Shown here piece after piece: positions 1 through 12,200 of a DNA stretch of 64,000 nt. The position numbers were made by a program, and so were the translations under genes. The stretch's first letter is position 1, and every line of letters starts with the position of its first letter. The DNA comes from Azorinus chamasolen (taxonomy: Eukaryota; Mollusca; Bivalvia; Cardiida; Solecurtidae): positions 25,099,869-25,163,868 of the forward strand of contig OY755242.1 of the NCBI GenBank assembly GCA_963576725.1. Direction: 5' to 3'. The notes under the pieces are model-generated. The model had not been told where the DNA came from and did not search any database. It worked only from the letters and a program-made list of their open reading frames with translations.

Positions 1-97
1 ATACAGTTGAATTTCGATATATCGAACTTCAAGGGACCACACAAATTACTTTGAATTAACAGAAGTTTGAGTTATCCGATTTATAATCTGACCGATT

Positions 98-160
98 TCT
101 CAGGTTCACAGAGTCGTTTACAGAGTCGTCAAAAGTCGACAATATGAGGGAATGGGTTAA
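98..160 (-). mobile_element. Family A MITE fragment (A0)
   Basis: This is the outer 63 bp of a family A element in reverse orientation, ending TATGAGGGAATGGGTTAA. It shares its TTAA with the next element, so two A copies sit head to head at one target, and the outer sequences form a ~35-bp near-perfect palindrome centred on 157-160. Confidence 0.65.
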
Positions 161-385
161 CCCATTCCCTCATATTGACGACTTTTGACGACTCTGTAAA
201 AGTCACTTTGTGAAACCATTGTGATAAATAGAGCTTTTGCTCCTATAGGAGCAAATTCTCTATTTATCACAATGGTTTCAAACTACAAAATTCTAACATT
301 TTCCTTTTCTCTAATTAATGCTCCTTTTCGGCAGATTTTTTCAAAGAAGTTGTATCTAAAAATAGCTTATGAGGGAAAGGGTTAA
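157..385 (+). mobile_element. Family A MITE (A1), TTAA-flanked, complete
   Basis: It begins TTAACCCATTCCCTCATA and ends with the inverted counterpart before TTAA at 382-385. The middle is a hairpin running from GAAACCATTGTGATAAATAG to its complement, with tip GCTCCTATAGGAGC. TTAA flanks and CCC ends match piggyBac-like target use; mobilisation by such a transposase is inference. The right flank reads TGCAGG, i.e. insertion into the TTAA of a GCTTAATGCAGG-type site of its host. Confidence 0.75.
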
Positions 386-1045
386 TGCAGGTTTAAAGTA
401 ATGTAGAAGCTTTCAGCATTACCTTAGACCTGCATTAATCTCACGTGTGATTCTATATAATTTGGTTTAAACATATTTTATTTATAAATACAATGTATGT
501 GCATGAATATTGTAATGATAACACAAAGGATAAGAAACGGATGGAAACGAAAGCAAGACTGCTTATTGTGTTTCTCTCCTAACACCGTAAAAACTACAAT
601 CGCTTTATTCAGAAATGACTGTTATTGTACTATGTTAATTGGACTGAAAAACTAAATTTATTCAGCGGAATATATCAGCTTACACAAATACTTTTTAGAG
701 AAAGATAAATTAGAAAAATAAAATAAAATAAAAATAAATAGGTGGAAAAGAAACGATAGTTGACACACATATGTGGAGAGGTCTAGGATTCTGAGCAGAA
801 CAAGCATACCGGTATTCGAAAGAAGATGAGCGTTACCGAGTTTCTTAGAATCGTTTTGAGGTTTTGATAAACCGATGTACGGCTTCAACTATAATGATGT
901 ATGTACCATAATTTAAAAGATAATTTATGCGTAGTGGTATATTTTAGAACAATTCTGTATTGCAGATTTTAGAAGGACCGAACTTTTTACTTGGAGTTAT
1001 CCCGGTGTCAGAGTTATTCGAATTCGAAATATCGAAGTTCATGTA

Positions 1046-2560
1046 TTCGGAACCACACCTGAATCGATTGTATAAAGGCTTCCACTATCAAAACAAGATG
1101 GCGGTCCCTTCGATGGCGGTCTTGATCCAAGTATTACATGTATTGATATTGTGTATTCCTTCAACGCTAAATGTTGCATAGGGGTCATTTAAAAAAAATC
1201 AAATTTGCATTGGATATTAAGTGATTTTTTAAAATCGAAAAGTGTAACAATATAAACAGTGCAGTCGTGTTCTTAGACTGTTTGCAAATGACATTAATGA
1301 CACGTTTTCCGCACTGAAAGGTTTAAGAGATGTTTTACATGTTTCACCAAATTTCAATCGACGATACAATCATTTAAGCCCATGCTACTGTTGATACAGA
1401 CTTTGTTTGCTTCTGGATATAGATCTAGTTATTGGTGTACCTTATTCCTGTGAACAACGAATTACAAATTATTGCACCTCTTCCACATACGAGATCGGCC
1501 TTGCCATTTCCGACTGACGCAGCCAAAATTAGCACAGTAACAGGCAGTTTATATTCCCATAATAGTCGGCATTTTATCTGAACCAAAACTGTTTACATGA
1601 TTATTTACAGAATCGCCATTGGCAGCGACAACTACATATATCTACAAAACTAAACGGCAAAATTAAAAGAGAAGCAAAAATATAAAAACACAAACGAAGT
1701 AAGAAGGAAAGATAATAATAATCAAAGTACTGACAGTTCTGAAGGTTTCGGACATAATATATATTATATTGATTGTTTGTTGTGGATTTTTCTGAAAATC
1801 ATGTCAGTAGTTTGGAAGATATTTAAAGAATTGTTTTATGAACATGTCACACACACGGCGATTCCAATAGCTCAACTTGCCACTTTGTGCCAATAGAGCC
1901 AAAATTGATAGTTTAATGTAGTAAAGAGCCATCACTCCATTATTTGAAAGTAAGGGTCATACTTCTGCTACTATCTGGTGGATCATAACAGTAATTAGCA
2001 TGCATCATTCACTTATCCATATATACACTTCCACCAATTTTAGACATATTCCTTATGATTCTAAATACCCTACAAATAATTAAAATACAAATACTGTGGG
2101 GTGATATTAACAATATGACAAATTATAAAGTAACAAATATATTTCAACTTAGCATGGCATGATACAACAGGGAAAATAAAATTAACTAGAAAATTGTTTC
2201 CAAGACACTGATGCACCCCTCCCCTAACAATAGTGTCTCTATATCAAGCACTTTTGACTATGTGTTATATAGTGAAGAAAATGTCAGAGTCCTATAACTC
2301 TGGTAAAATAGTCAGAGTAATAATTACATTCTTTAAGAAAATCTTCACATCAAGGTTGACAGATTATCATGGGTGAAAATTTGAAGTAAAACCTCTCATT
2401 GGTATATGGGTTGTTAGACACATACTATTGTTTCACTTTATAGTATATAGTGAAGACGATTTCAGGGTTTCATATCGGGTACAATTGGTCTGAGCAAAAA
2501 TAAGCATTTCTATGCTTTTGCAACCGGAAAAGACCCTGAAGTTCAAAGAATAGTTTATCC
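1046..2560. other. AT-rich DNA, no gene recognised
   Basis: No open frame with family signature, RNA gene or bounded transposon was recognised. The few short open frames have no conserved motif and no support from codon pattern. Confidence 0.4.
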
Positions 2561-2662
2561 ATGCCTATACTTTGTCTTTTTGTGTGATTGCACTGTATTT
2601 TCTTACATTTTCCTTAGGAGACTGCGAGTGTGAGTCTGTGCAGGGCCAATTTGTTAGTATGT

Positions 2663-2725
2663 GCTGCAAACAATACAGACCCCGATCAGTTGCCACAACT
2701 GGTCAGGGTCTTCGCTATTTGCAGC
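2663..2725. repeat. Foldback hairpin related to the family B/C core
   Basis: GCTGCAAACAATACAGACCC at the left pairs with the complement of CAGGGTCTTCGCTATTTGCA at the right. The arms contain the same GACCC(T)GATCAG words found in the core hairpins of families B, C and E, but the GCTCC tip is absent. AT-rich segments at 2745-2960 containing AATAAATGAT repeat loosely about three times. Confidence 0.5.
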
Positions 2726-2960
2726 ATAATACATGTAACAAGTATATCAATAAATGATGTAATTAAAAATAAATTATAGTCATACATGTAAATTACAGTT
2801 AGTGCTGTAAACACTACAGTCCCTGCTCAGTAACCGGCGTCATAGAAATAAATGATATGAATTAGAAATAAATTATATACATTACTATAAGATACATAAG
2901 ACACTATAAGATACTATAAGCCTGACACGTAAATCAATAAATGATGAAATGTATATGAAT

Positions 2961-3573
2961 TAAGAGATAAGAAAGTGTTTTGTCTCATTTTGTTTGCCTT
3001 TCTCCTTTTTTCCTTTAAATGATTTTTTTCAGCGGCTAGCTGTCTATTTTCATTCTTGTTCTAGTTTTCCACCAATCAGGAACTATGTTACATTGCAATT
3101 TGCATATGCCCACTAGTATTTTGTAGTAAACTGTGATTTCATTAGTTAATGCCTAGACTGGCATACAGCCTTTTACAATGCCCCTACACATGGCTAAACT
3201 CGAAGTACAAAATCCAGATACAGTCATCTAATGTGATGAAAATCCTTGGGACGTTCTTACGACCTGGTAGTTATTTCAAAACACCATGCTTATGATAATT
3301 AGCTACTTCGAAAGCCGAAATCCATGCAGTCGGTCCATATTAACCTAACCACAGCAAATGTAATGCATTCTGTTATACAGACCTTTTCTATAAACTTCTC
3401 AGAGTTCAGTAAAAACGCCATATAATACAAAAAATCAAATTTACGTTTATATTTAGTATGGAAGTCTGTCAAAAGTTCTGTTCTTAAAATAGATGCTAAT
3501 GGGAAATTCCCCAGTAAATAGAAATAGACGTATACGATGATAATAACCGATGTCTCCGAAAGAAGTTGGCATA
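2961..3573. other. No recognised feature
   Basis: AT-rich sequence without a gene, bounded transposon or tandem repeat that I can support. Confidence 0.4.
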
Positions 3574-3690
3574 TTCAACCCTTTCCCTCATATATACCCT
3601 ATAGAAGCCGTCTGATCAGGGTCTGCTCTGTTTGATAATGGAATATATGTTCATATACTTTGTAAAATGGCTAAAATGTTACAACTTACA
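3574..3690 (-). mobile_element. Family B MITE fragment
   Basis: It starts TTCAACCCTTTCCCTCATAT (TTAA changed to TTCA), has the right arm of the core hairpin (GTCTGATCAGGGTCTGCTCT) and then the inner tract GTAAAATGGCTAAAATGTT. The opposite end is missing. Confidence 0.55.
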
Positions 3691-4062
3691 CATAGGGCAA
3701 ATCGGCGTTTGTAAACAACCCTATCCGATTTTACGCATGCGCAATTAACTGGTGGGCAAAAACACCAGTAACAACCTATGTATCCCAATGTATAGGCTAA
3801 GCAATAGTTAGCCTACATATCATTTAACGGCTGTGTTGGTTAGGAATTGTTGGTTTCTCTTCATTTACTATATCCTTTGACTATAATGACAATTTTGTTT
3901 TAGTTTCGAGGGGAAGATACAGCAAGAAGCTTGAATTAATCGGCCTAAAGGAGTGCCCTATAAATTACCAGCTGAACTTAGAAAAAAGAACGATCCATTA
4001 ATCTGGTCTTTCTTTAAAATGTCAGACATTCTTATTTATTTGTTGGACATGCCTGATATGTC

Positions 4063-4168
4063 GAATAATTAAGATCAACAGTATATAAAATTTCGACTCT
4101 CGTTCGATGTTAATAAAATCTAGATATTAAGATATACAGTCTCATGGCGTTCATTTGGGTGTTGTAAA
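4063..4168. repeat. Dispersed repeat shared with 24335-24440
   Basis: GAATAATTAAGATCAACAGT, then about 85 bp of close match, ends with CTCATGGCGTTCATTTGGGT in both places. At 24.3 kb the segment is fused to sequence of the 2.2-kb array unit. Origin unknown. Confidence 0.6.
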
Positions 4169-4249
4169 ATCTCTTTCTGGCATCGGTACAGTACCATAGC
4201 AGATTTAGTAAAAGTATTTTAGAATAGATCTAGATTATATAAATCTAAT

Positions 4250-4439
4250 TAGAATAAAGGAGCATTTACTAGAGAAAAGGAATTTGTTGAAAAGGAATAG
4301 ATTTTTTTAGTTTTGAAACCATTGTGATAATAGAGCATTTGCTCCTATGGAGCAAATTAATGCTCTATTTATCACAATAGTTTCAAGAAGTAACTATTAC
4401 AGAGGCGCCAACAAGCGTCAATATGAGGGAATGGGTTAA
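4250..4439 (-). mobile_element. Family A MITE (A2), one end missing
   Basis: It contains the A-family order in reverse: AAGGAGCATTTACTAGAGAA, the core hairpin with CTCCTATGGAGC at the tip, then GTCAATATGAGGGAATGGGT and TTAA at 4436-4439. The left terminus is not recognisable. Confidence 0.65.
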
Positions 4440-4527
4440 ACCTTACCGTCCTGTCAAAATAAGTCTTATCTATTATATTTTAACCTACTTCCGATTTGTA
4501 CCAGCGTGGTAGAAACTAGTGACTGAT

Positions 4528-4590
4528 TGTCAAACAGTTTGGTTCCAAATGAGACGCCGAGTTAATCAGCATATCCAAACTGTTTGACAC
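4528..4590. repeat. Family D-type core hairpin
   Basis: TGTCAAACAGTTTGGTTCC faces a complementary ATCCAAACTGTTTGACA, around GAGACGCCGAGTT. This is the core of a family D element whose ends were not found. Confidence 0.5.
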
Positions 4591-4761
4591 TCGGTCAGAT
4601 GCAAGCCAAGTCGTGCTTAGCATAATAGAATTAACGATTTCACCATTATCGTTGAATGAGAACACTGTAGGTCTAGATTGGACCCCGGATGATTCTGACC
4701 AGTACTTGGTCAGTACCAAACATATGCCAGAAATGTCTGATTTATAAAAACCCTAATTTCC

Positions 4762-4882
4762 TTAACCCTTTCCCTGTTCTCTGTTTATTCCAAATTTCAA
4801 TACCTACTGAATATTCATGGACAAAATAGTTACAATGTATGAAAAGTGGAAATAAGTAGCCATTTAAGAAAGTAAAGAAAAA
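4762..4882 (+). mobile_element. Family B MITE, left half only
   Basis: TTAACCCTTTCCCTGTTC, then the family B interior (CAAATTTCAATACCTACTGA, GTAGCCATTTAAGAAAGTAA). It stops before the core hairpin, near a run of purines and the beginning of the tandem array. Confidence 0.6.
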
Positions 4883-5035
4883 AATAAATCAAAAAGAAAG
4901 AAAGAAACGCCACTATATATATATATATTTGAATAAGTGTGTTTGTCAAAATACCTAGGGTAGTTAGGGTATCACTGGTAAATCTCTGAAATACATACAA
5001 AAGTATAGATTTGTCCCCTTTTTTTCTAGGTCCTT

Positions 5036-5055
5036 GGTTCGAATCCCGTCGAAAC
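5036..5055 (+). repeat. Truncated tRNA-like sequence of array unit 1 (B box only)
   Basis: GGTTCGAATCCCGTCGAAAC is present, but the A-box half is replaced by sequence from another part of the unit, which runs directly into it at 5020. This marks a deletion junction at the left edge of the array. Confidence 0.55.
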
Positions 5056-5648
5056 CAATCCAAATAGAAAAAAGATTCTAATATATTTTTTATTCTTTAT
5101 CTTTTTTTATATTCTTTTCTCTAAATACATTTTAAAGCAAACAAACTAGAAAACATACGCATACCTCTTGAAACTTTCTATGGACTGTTTAAAGCAGTAT
5201 GCTATATTAACATACAGTCCTGGTGTCAATAGTATGCATTTCGATGAAACTTAGAGGCAGGATCCAGCATTTGTGCTAGGACAACTATGAATTCGAAAGT
5301 ACCATGTTCAATTTAAAATTGTCACCTGCTCATTATTTTGTGTATTGCATATATAATTATGTATATTCAATTAGTCTATGCTTTGCATAGTTTTATTTTA
5401 AAATTGTCAAACATCTAGGATCCTGATCACAGACCGACGCACACAATGTACAACTGGCAATTAGGTCACGATAACCTGCATAATATTTTAAAATTTGGTT
5501 TGTTTCAAAAGGAATTACTGCACAGTTCAAACTGACTATAAAAAATTCCCTGAGATCTGAACAATAATTACATCAACAAAAACAATAGTTTAAAAAAGTA
5601 CATGTATATAGACACAGAGCGCAAATGGAACGGATCCATGTAAGAAAC

Positions 5649-5892
5649 TTGATTCCTGTTCTATGTTTATTCCTAATTTCAATACCTACTGAATATTCAT
5701 GAACAAAATAGTTATAATGAAACATGAAAAGTGGCAATTAGTAGCCATTTAAGAAAGTAAAGAAACAGATCTTTCAAATTCCATTAGCCAACAGAGCAGA
5801 CCCTGATCAGACGTCTCCTATAGGAGTCATCAGATCTGGGTCTACTCTGTTTACAAACGCGTGAAAAACATTTATATGAAGGAAAGGGTTAA
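5649..5892 (+). mobile_element. Family B MITE inside array unit 1
   Basis: The left target reads TTGA instead of TTAA and the right is TTAA. The core hairpin spans the region around 5792-5853 with tip CTCCTATAGGAGTC. The same insertion is at 7806-8050, 13927-14170 and 19418-19660, so it predates the tandem amplification. Confidence 0.7.
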
Positions 5893-6151
5893 ATGTTCTA
5901 GCACCCAGTCTCTCCTCTCTACCAGTTTGTACAGCTGAAAAGGTCAGTTTGAAAACATTTTTGCAACTTTATATTAAACAGACATGGTAGCAAATAGTGA
6001 AAACCCTTCAAACGGACCCATCAAGGAGGTGTTTGATCTGGGTCTGCACTTTTTGCATAAGTGTGTTTGTCAAAATACCTAGGGTAGTTAGGGTATCACT
6101 GGTAAATCTCTGAAATACATTCAAAGTATAGATTTGTCCCCTTTTACAATA

Positions 6152-6345
6152 CAGTAAAACCCCTCTTAACTCGACTTCTAGTAGATAAGAATTTAAATAC
6201 TTTTTAGGCAGGTGGCTGCTTAATGCAGGGTGAAAGTCATGCCGAGGAGCTTTCTGCATTATTTCCATCCTGCATTAAGCTGCCACCTGTCTCCAAGACT
6301 GATATTTATACTGAATTTAACGTCTGGTTTAGATGGGTTTAACCG
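6152..6345. mobile_element. F1 MITE inside array unit 1
   Basis: TA then CAGTAAAACCCCTCTTAACT at the left; a matching inverted end GGGTTTAACCG then TA on the right. Inner arms contain GCTTAATGCAGGGTGAAAGT and its complement. The tip of the hairpin is shortened (GCCGAGGAGC). Sister copies are at 8309-8501, 17744-17948 and 19922-20125. Confidence 0.7.
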
Positions 6346-7172
6346 TATATGTATTTTTGAAATTCTATTTCTTTCAAACCTGATTTTAGCAACAACGTCG
6401 CACGACCATTGATAAAATACATCAGGAAACATTGTGTCGCAATGGAATCGAATTTCTGCATTTGAATTTTGATCTACCCCAGAAATAGTACCATTGATCG
6501 ATATTTCATAGTAGTTCACAAAATGTTTAAAGTGTATCGAAATATCAACCGTGGCTGTTATAATCAAATAATTCTTTTCGGTTATGTGTCCATTTCATGT
6601 ACCTCCAACAAGTCTATAATGTTCTGCAAAAATCTAACAATTATGTTACTTTGGTCTACCTAACTATTACAACGCTGAATTTTTCAAATGGGCTGTTCCA
6701 AAATTCAAACAAGTCAAGCTAAAATGAGCTTATGGTTAATATTTAGGAACTTTCCAAACAAAAGTGTAACATGACAAACAGTGCAGATCCTGATTAGAGG
6801 GCTCCTCTATGAGCCTTCTTACCTGGTCTCCTCTGTTTGCAAAGGACATAAGTGACTAGGCAAAAAGGGCATTTAACTCAGAATCCGACAACCATATATC
6901 GGACTTCTGTAAATACAACAGGAAGGGTATGAGACTTTCAGAATCCGACGACCTTATGTCGGACTTCTGTTGTAAAACGACACCATGCAGTTTGAACAAT
7001 GGCATTTGGATTGATAGTAGGTCATTTGTAAATTCTATTAATTTTATGCTTGGAGATTTCATGAAAAATGGGTCTGTATAATTTGCATATTAAGTATGTA
7101 CGTTCACAAGTCGTTGTTGCTTTTCACACCTTTGTAGCGTTTAAATAGAACCATGTAGCACTTATATATTAG

Positions 7173-7250
7173 GACCCAAGCGGTGGCCGAGGGGAAAGAT
7201 CTGCGTCTATGAATCTCTAGGTCCTTGGTTCGAATCCCGTCAAAACCAAA
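7173..7250 (+). repeat. tRNA(Ser/Leu)-like sequence, array unit 2
   Basis: GGTGGCCGAGGGG resembles the D-arm/A box of serine and leucine tRNAs and GGTTCGAATCCCG is a consensus B box, spaced about as in a type II tRNA. The acceptor stem does not close well, so it is unlikely to be a working tRNA; a SINE head or pol III promoter relic is more likely. Similar copies are at 13256-13333 and 18749-18826. Confidence 0.55.
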
Positions 7251-7805
7251 TCTTTATCTTTTTTTATATTATTTTCTCTAAATACATTTTAAAGCAAACA
7301 AACTAGAAAACATATGCATGTCTCTAGAAACTTGTTATGGACTTTTTAAAGCATTATGCTATATTAACATACAGTCCTGGTGTCAATAGTATGCATTTCG
7401 ATGAAACTTAGAGGCAGGTTCCAGCATTTGTGCTAGGACAACTATGAATTCGAAAGTACCATGTTCAATTTAAAATTGTCATCTGCTCAATATTTTGTGT
7501 ATTGCATATATAATTATGTATATTCAATTAGTCTATACTTTGCATAGTTTTATTTTAAAATTGTCAAACATCTAGGATCCTGATCACAGACCGACGCACA
7601 CAATGTACAACTGGCAATTAGGTCACGATAACCTGCATAATATTTGAAAACTTAATTTGTTTCAAAAGGAATTACTGCACAGTTCAAACTGACTATAAAA
7701 AAATCCCTGAGATCTGAACAATAATTACATCATCAAAAATAATACTTTAAAAAAGTACATGTATATAGACACAGAGCGCAAATGGAACGGATCCATGTAA
7801 GAAAC

Positions 7806-8050
7806 TTGATTCCTGTTCTATGTTTATTCCAATTTCAATACCTACTGAATATTCATGAACAAAATAGTTATAATGAAACATGGAAAGTGGAAATTAGTAG
7901 CCATTTAAGGAAGTAAAAATGAAAAAACCATTCAAATTCCATTAGCCAACAGAGCAGACCCTGATCAGACGACTCCTATAGGAGTCATCAGATCTGGGTC
8001 TACTCTGTTTACAAACGCGTGAAAAACATTTATATGAAGGAAAGGGTTAA
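7806..8050 (+). mobile_element. Family B MITE inside array unit 2
   Basis: Left TTGA, right TTAA, hairpin tip CTCCTATAGGAGTC; orthologous to the copy in unit 1, differing by scattered substitutions and one lost A in the interior. Confidence 0.7.
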
Positions 8051-8308
8051 GTGTTCTAGCACCCAGTCTCTCCTCTCTCCAGTTTGTACAGCTGAAAAGG
8101 TCAGTTTGAAAACATTTTTGCAACTTTATATTAAACAGACATGGTAGCAAATAGTGAAAACCCTTCAAACGGACCCATCAAGGAGGTGTTTGATCTGGGT
8201 CTGCACTTTTTGCATAAGTGTGTTTGTCAAAATACCTAGGGTAGTTAGGGTATCACTGGTAAATCTCTGAAATACATTCAAAGTATAGATTTGTCCCCTT
8301 TTACAATA

Positions 8309-8501
8309 CAGTAAAACCCCTCTTAACTCGACTTCTAGTAGATAAGACTTTAAATACTTTTAGGCAGGTGGCTGCATAATGCAGGGTGAAAGTCATGCCG
8401 AGGAGCTTTCTGCATTATTTTCATCCTGCATTAAGCTGCCATCTGTCTCCAAGACTGATATTTATACCGAATTTAACGTCTTGTTTAGATGGGTTTTACC
8501 G
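8309..8501. mobile_element. F1 MITE inside array unit 2
   Basis: CAGTAAAACCCCTCTTAACT to GGGTTTTACCG between TA dinucleotides; the same truncated hairpin tip (GCCGAGGAGC) as unit 1, whereas units 3 and 4 keep a longer tip (CTCCGGGAGGAGC). Confidence 0.7.
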
Positions 8502-9232
8502 TACATGTATTTTTGAAATTCTATTTCTTTCAAACCAGATCTTATCAACAACGTCGCACGACCATTGATAAAATACATCAGGAAACATTGTAATGTCGCA
8601 ATGGAATCGAATTTCTGCATTTGAATTTAATCTACCCCAGAAATAGTACCATTTATGTTCGATATTTCATAGTAGTTCACAAAATGTTGAAAGTGTATCG
8701 AAATATCAACCGTGGCTGTTATAATCAAATAATTATTTTCGGTTATGTGTCCATTTCATGTACCTCCAACAATTCTATTATGCTCTGCAAAAATCTAACA
8801 ATTATGTTACTTTGGTCTACCTAACTATTACAACGCTGAAATGGGCTGTTCCAAAATTCAAACAAGTCATTCTAAAATGAGCTTATGGTTAATATTTAGG
8901 GACTTTTCCAAACAAAAGTGTAACACGACAAACAGTGCAGATCCTGATTAGAGGGCTCCTCTATGAGCCTTCTTACCTGGGTCTCCTCTGTTTGCAAAGG
9001 GCATAAGTGACTAGGCAAAAGGGCATTTAACTCAGAATCCGACAACAATATATCGGACTTCTGTAAATATCACAGGAAGGGTATGGGACTTTCAGAATCC
9101 GACGACCTTATGTCGGACTTCTGTTGTAAAAAGACACCATGCAGTTTGAACAAAGGCGTTTGGATTAACAGTAGGTCATTGGTAAAATCTATTCATTTTA
9201 AGTATCGTGACGGTAGCGTGGTCGACTTATAG

Positions 9233-12200
9233 GGGTGTCGTGAGAAGGATGTAAAACTCTTAAGCTGGAATGTTAACGGACTCGCTCGTAAGATAGCAGA
9301 TCCAGAGTTTATTAGTAATATTAGATCTTATGACATTGTCTTTCTCTCAGAGACATGGTTGTCAGCAAAAACTCATTCAAATCTGGATATTGGTGGATAT
9401 TCGTGTTTTCATTTACTGGGAAATAAGTCAAGAAACGTGCGAAAAGGTAGATATAGTGGTGGAATTAGCATTTACTTTAAAAATGATTTAGACAGATATA
9501 TATCAATTGTTGAAAAACATCAGAATGGAATAGTCTGTATTAAAGTAAGTAGTGATCTGTTTTCTTTTGAACAAGACGTTTTTATTTGCTGTACATATAT
9601 ACCGCCGAACCAATCTACTGTTATTAACAATGATAATTTTGACTTTTTCGAAGAGATAGAAATAATTATTGAAAAATATAAAAATCTGGGTAAAATATTT
9701 GTCATAGGCGATTTAAATAGTCGAACCGGAAAAACGGCAGACAGATTAGAGTATGACATGTATATAGATTTTGACAGCCAGCTGTCAAAAGATGTAAACA
9801 TTCCACCTCGCGTATCATGTGATCACGTGACTGACTGTCAAGGTAAACGCCTGATTGATTTCTGTATAGCTACGTCACTAGTCATAGGTAATGGTCGCAT
9901 GCATAGCGACCTAGGATTAGGCGATTTTACTTTTCATTCCCTACATGGCTCTAGTGTTGTAGATTATATGTTACTGAATATTGATGATTTTGCTTGTATA
10001 TCTCACTTTTGTATATTGGATCCAAATGAATTTTCGGATCATTCTGGCCTAGAAATAAGTTTATCTGGAAAAAGGAAAAATGTTGAAGCAGACGACATAT
10101 TGGGGCCAAGAATAGAAAGGGTTATTAAATGGGACGATTCAAAAATAGAAGAGTTTAAAACTAGTCTGTCAAACAATGTAGAGGATTTCAACACGATTAA
10201 GCAAATGATCTATAACAATGAAAATATTAATTTGATATCAGAACGCTTTATTCATAAATTATATAACTGTACTGATGAGGTTTTTGGAAAACAAATTATA
10301 CGCAAAAGCAATAAAACTTCAAGTAAATCAAATTCCCCTTGGTTCGATAAAGACTGTTATGAAGCTAGAAATAAATTTAAAGAAAGTAGAAATAAATTTG
10401 TAAAACATAAAGCAAATACAGATCTGAAAAATGAATACATTACTGCAAAATCTACATATAATAAGATAAAAAGAAAAGCAAAACATGCATACAACTCAAA
10501 GGAAAAACACAATTTAACTGAACTCAGTAAACATCAACCAAAACAATTTTGGAAAATAATTAAAAAACAATATAGCAAACAAACTACACAGACAAACACT
10601 TTAAATATAGAAGACCTACATGATCATTTTCAATCATTATATAATACACAGGATACTCAAACGAATAATAATCATCATCAACATAACAATGATCAACAAC
10701 AACAACAAACAAGACAACAACAAGCACAACAACAACATCATGATTACATCTTAGATAGTGAAATTACAATGGAAGAATTAAAACAAGCAGTATTTTCACA
10801 AAAGAATAACAAAAGCAGCGGAATAGATTGTATTACATCAGAAATATATAAACATGCGTTTGAAGACCTTTCAACATTGCTATTACTTTTATTTAATAGA
10901 ATATTTTTAAACCAAGAATATCCAACATCATGGGGATCTGGAATTATTGTACCAATTTTTAAAAGTGGTGATATAAACGATGCAAAAAACTACAGAGGTA
11001 TAACATTAATAAATTTAATAGCAAAAATTTACTCACAGATTTTACTCAATAGATTAACAAAATGGACAACCTTTCATGATAAAATTATAGATAACCAGTT
11101 TGGATTTCAAAAAGGCAAATCAACTATTGATTGCATATTTCTTTTGCATTCAATTATTTTAAAAACTTTAAATAGACGACAAAAACTATATTGTGCGTTT
11201 ATCGATTTTGAAAAATGTTTTGATAAACTGAACAGATCTTATATATTTCAAAAACTAAGAAATGAAAACGTAAGTGAACGCTTTGTAAATGCAATAAAAG
11301 ACATGTACAATGTCGTTAAGGCTGCTATACGGTTTAACTCAGAAGTATCACCCTTTTTTTATTCCGATATCGGGGCAAAACAGGGGGATCCCAGCTCCAG
11401 CCTACTATTTCTATATTTTGTTAATGACATCATTGGACACTTGAATGAAAATACAACAGCAGACGACACTTTTACACTCAACGAAATAAAGCTCTTTATA
11501 TTACTTTTTGCAGATGACGCAATTTTGTTCTCACATTCACCCACCGGATTACAACTACTCTTGAATAATTTAAATACCTATTGCCAAAATTGGGGATTGA
11601 AAATAAATACAAAAAAAACCAAAATCATGATTTTTGAGTTAGGTAGACATACTTCGTACGAGTTTTTTCTAGACGATACAGCTCTAGAGGTCGTACAATC
11701 ATTTAAATATCTAGGCATGCATTTATTCAAAAACGGACACATTAATCGTACACAGAAAAGACTAGCACAACATGCCGCTTATGCATTACATAATTTATTC
11801 ATTGTTTTCAACCAAATTGAATTGAATGTTAAAGATAAATGCAAACTATTTGATAGTCTTGTTGCATCAGTTCTAAACTATGGAGCAGAATTATTAGGAG
11901 GTCATGAATGTAAAAATATTGAGCTAATACATTGTAAATTTATAAGGAAAATATTAGGTGTCAAAAAATGTACTAATTTGAGTGGTCTATACGGAGAACT
12001 TGGCAGATATCCGATGCATATTAGTCGAAAAATAATTATGTTTAAATATTGGCTAAAATTATTACAATTAAACGAAAACTCACTTTTAAAATCAATGTAT
12101 AACATGTTAAAGGAAGATGCTGATAACAATATCACATACAAAGGACTTAACTGGGCATGTAAAATAAAAACGTATCTATGTGAAATGGGACTGCAATATA

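Larger units (their letters stand above)
4..1043. mobile_element. F3 TA-type inverted-repeat element, host of nested A copies
   Basis: A TA dinucleotide followed by CAGTTGAATTTCGATATATC at the left end faces GATATCGAAGTTCATG then TA at the right end, so the ends are imperfect inverted repeats. The core around 384-435 is an inverted repeat: AATGCAGG at the left arm answers CCTGCATTA at 427-435, with AGAAGCTTTC at the tip. Family A copies interrupt the left arm of that core. A second right half of the same element is at 54690-54902. CAG ends and a TA target suggest pogo/Tigger or Tc1-mariner ancestry; no transposase is encoded. The exact right end is approximate. Confidence 0.55.

Noticed and set aside
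4890..5160. Poly-purine and AT runs as a scaffold/origin element
   Set aside because: The composition is ordinary simple sequence next to repeats; nothing specific supports an origin.
7173..7250. Functional tRNA gene
   Set aside because: A and B boxes are good, but the acceptor stem does not pair, no intact anticodon arm could be drawn, and the sequence is part of a tandem repeat.
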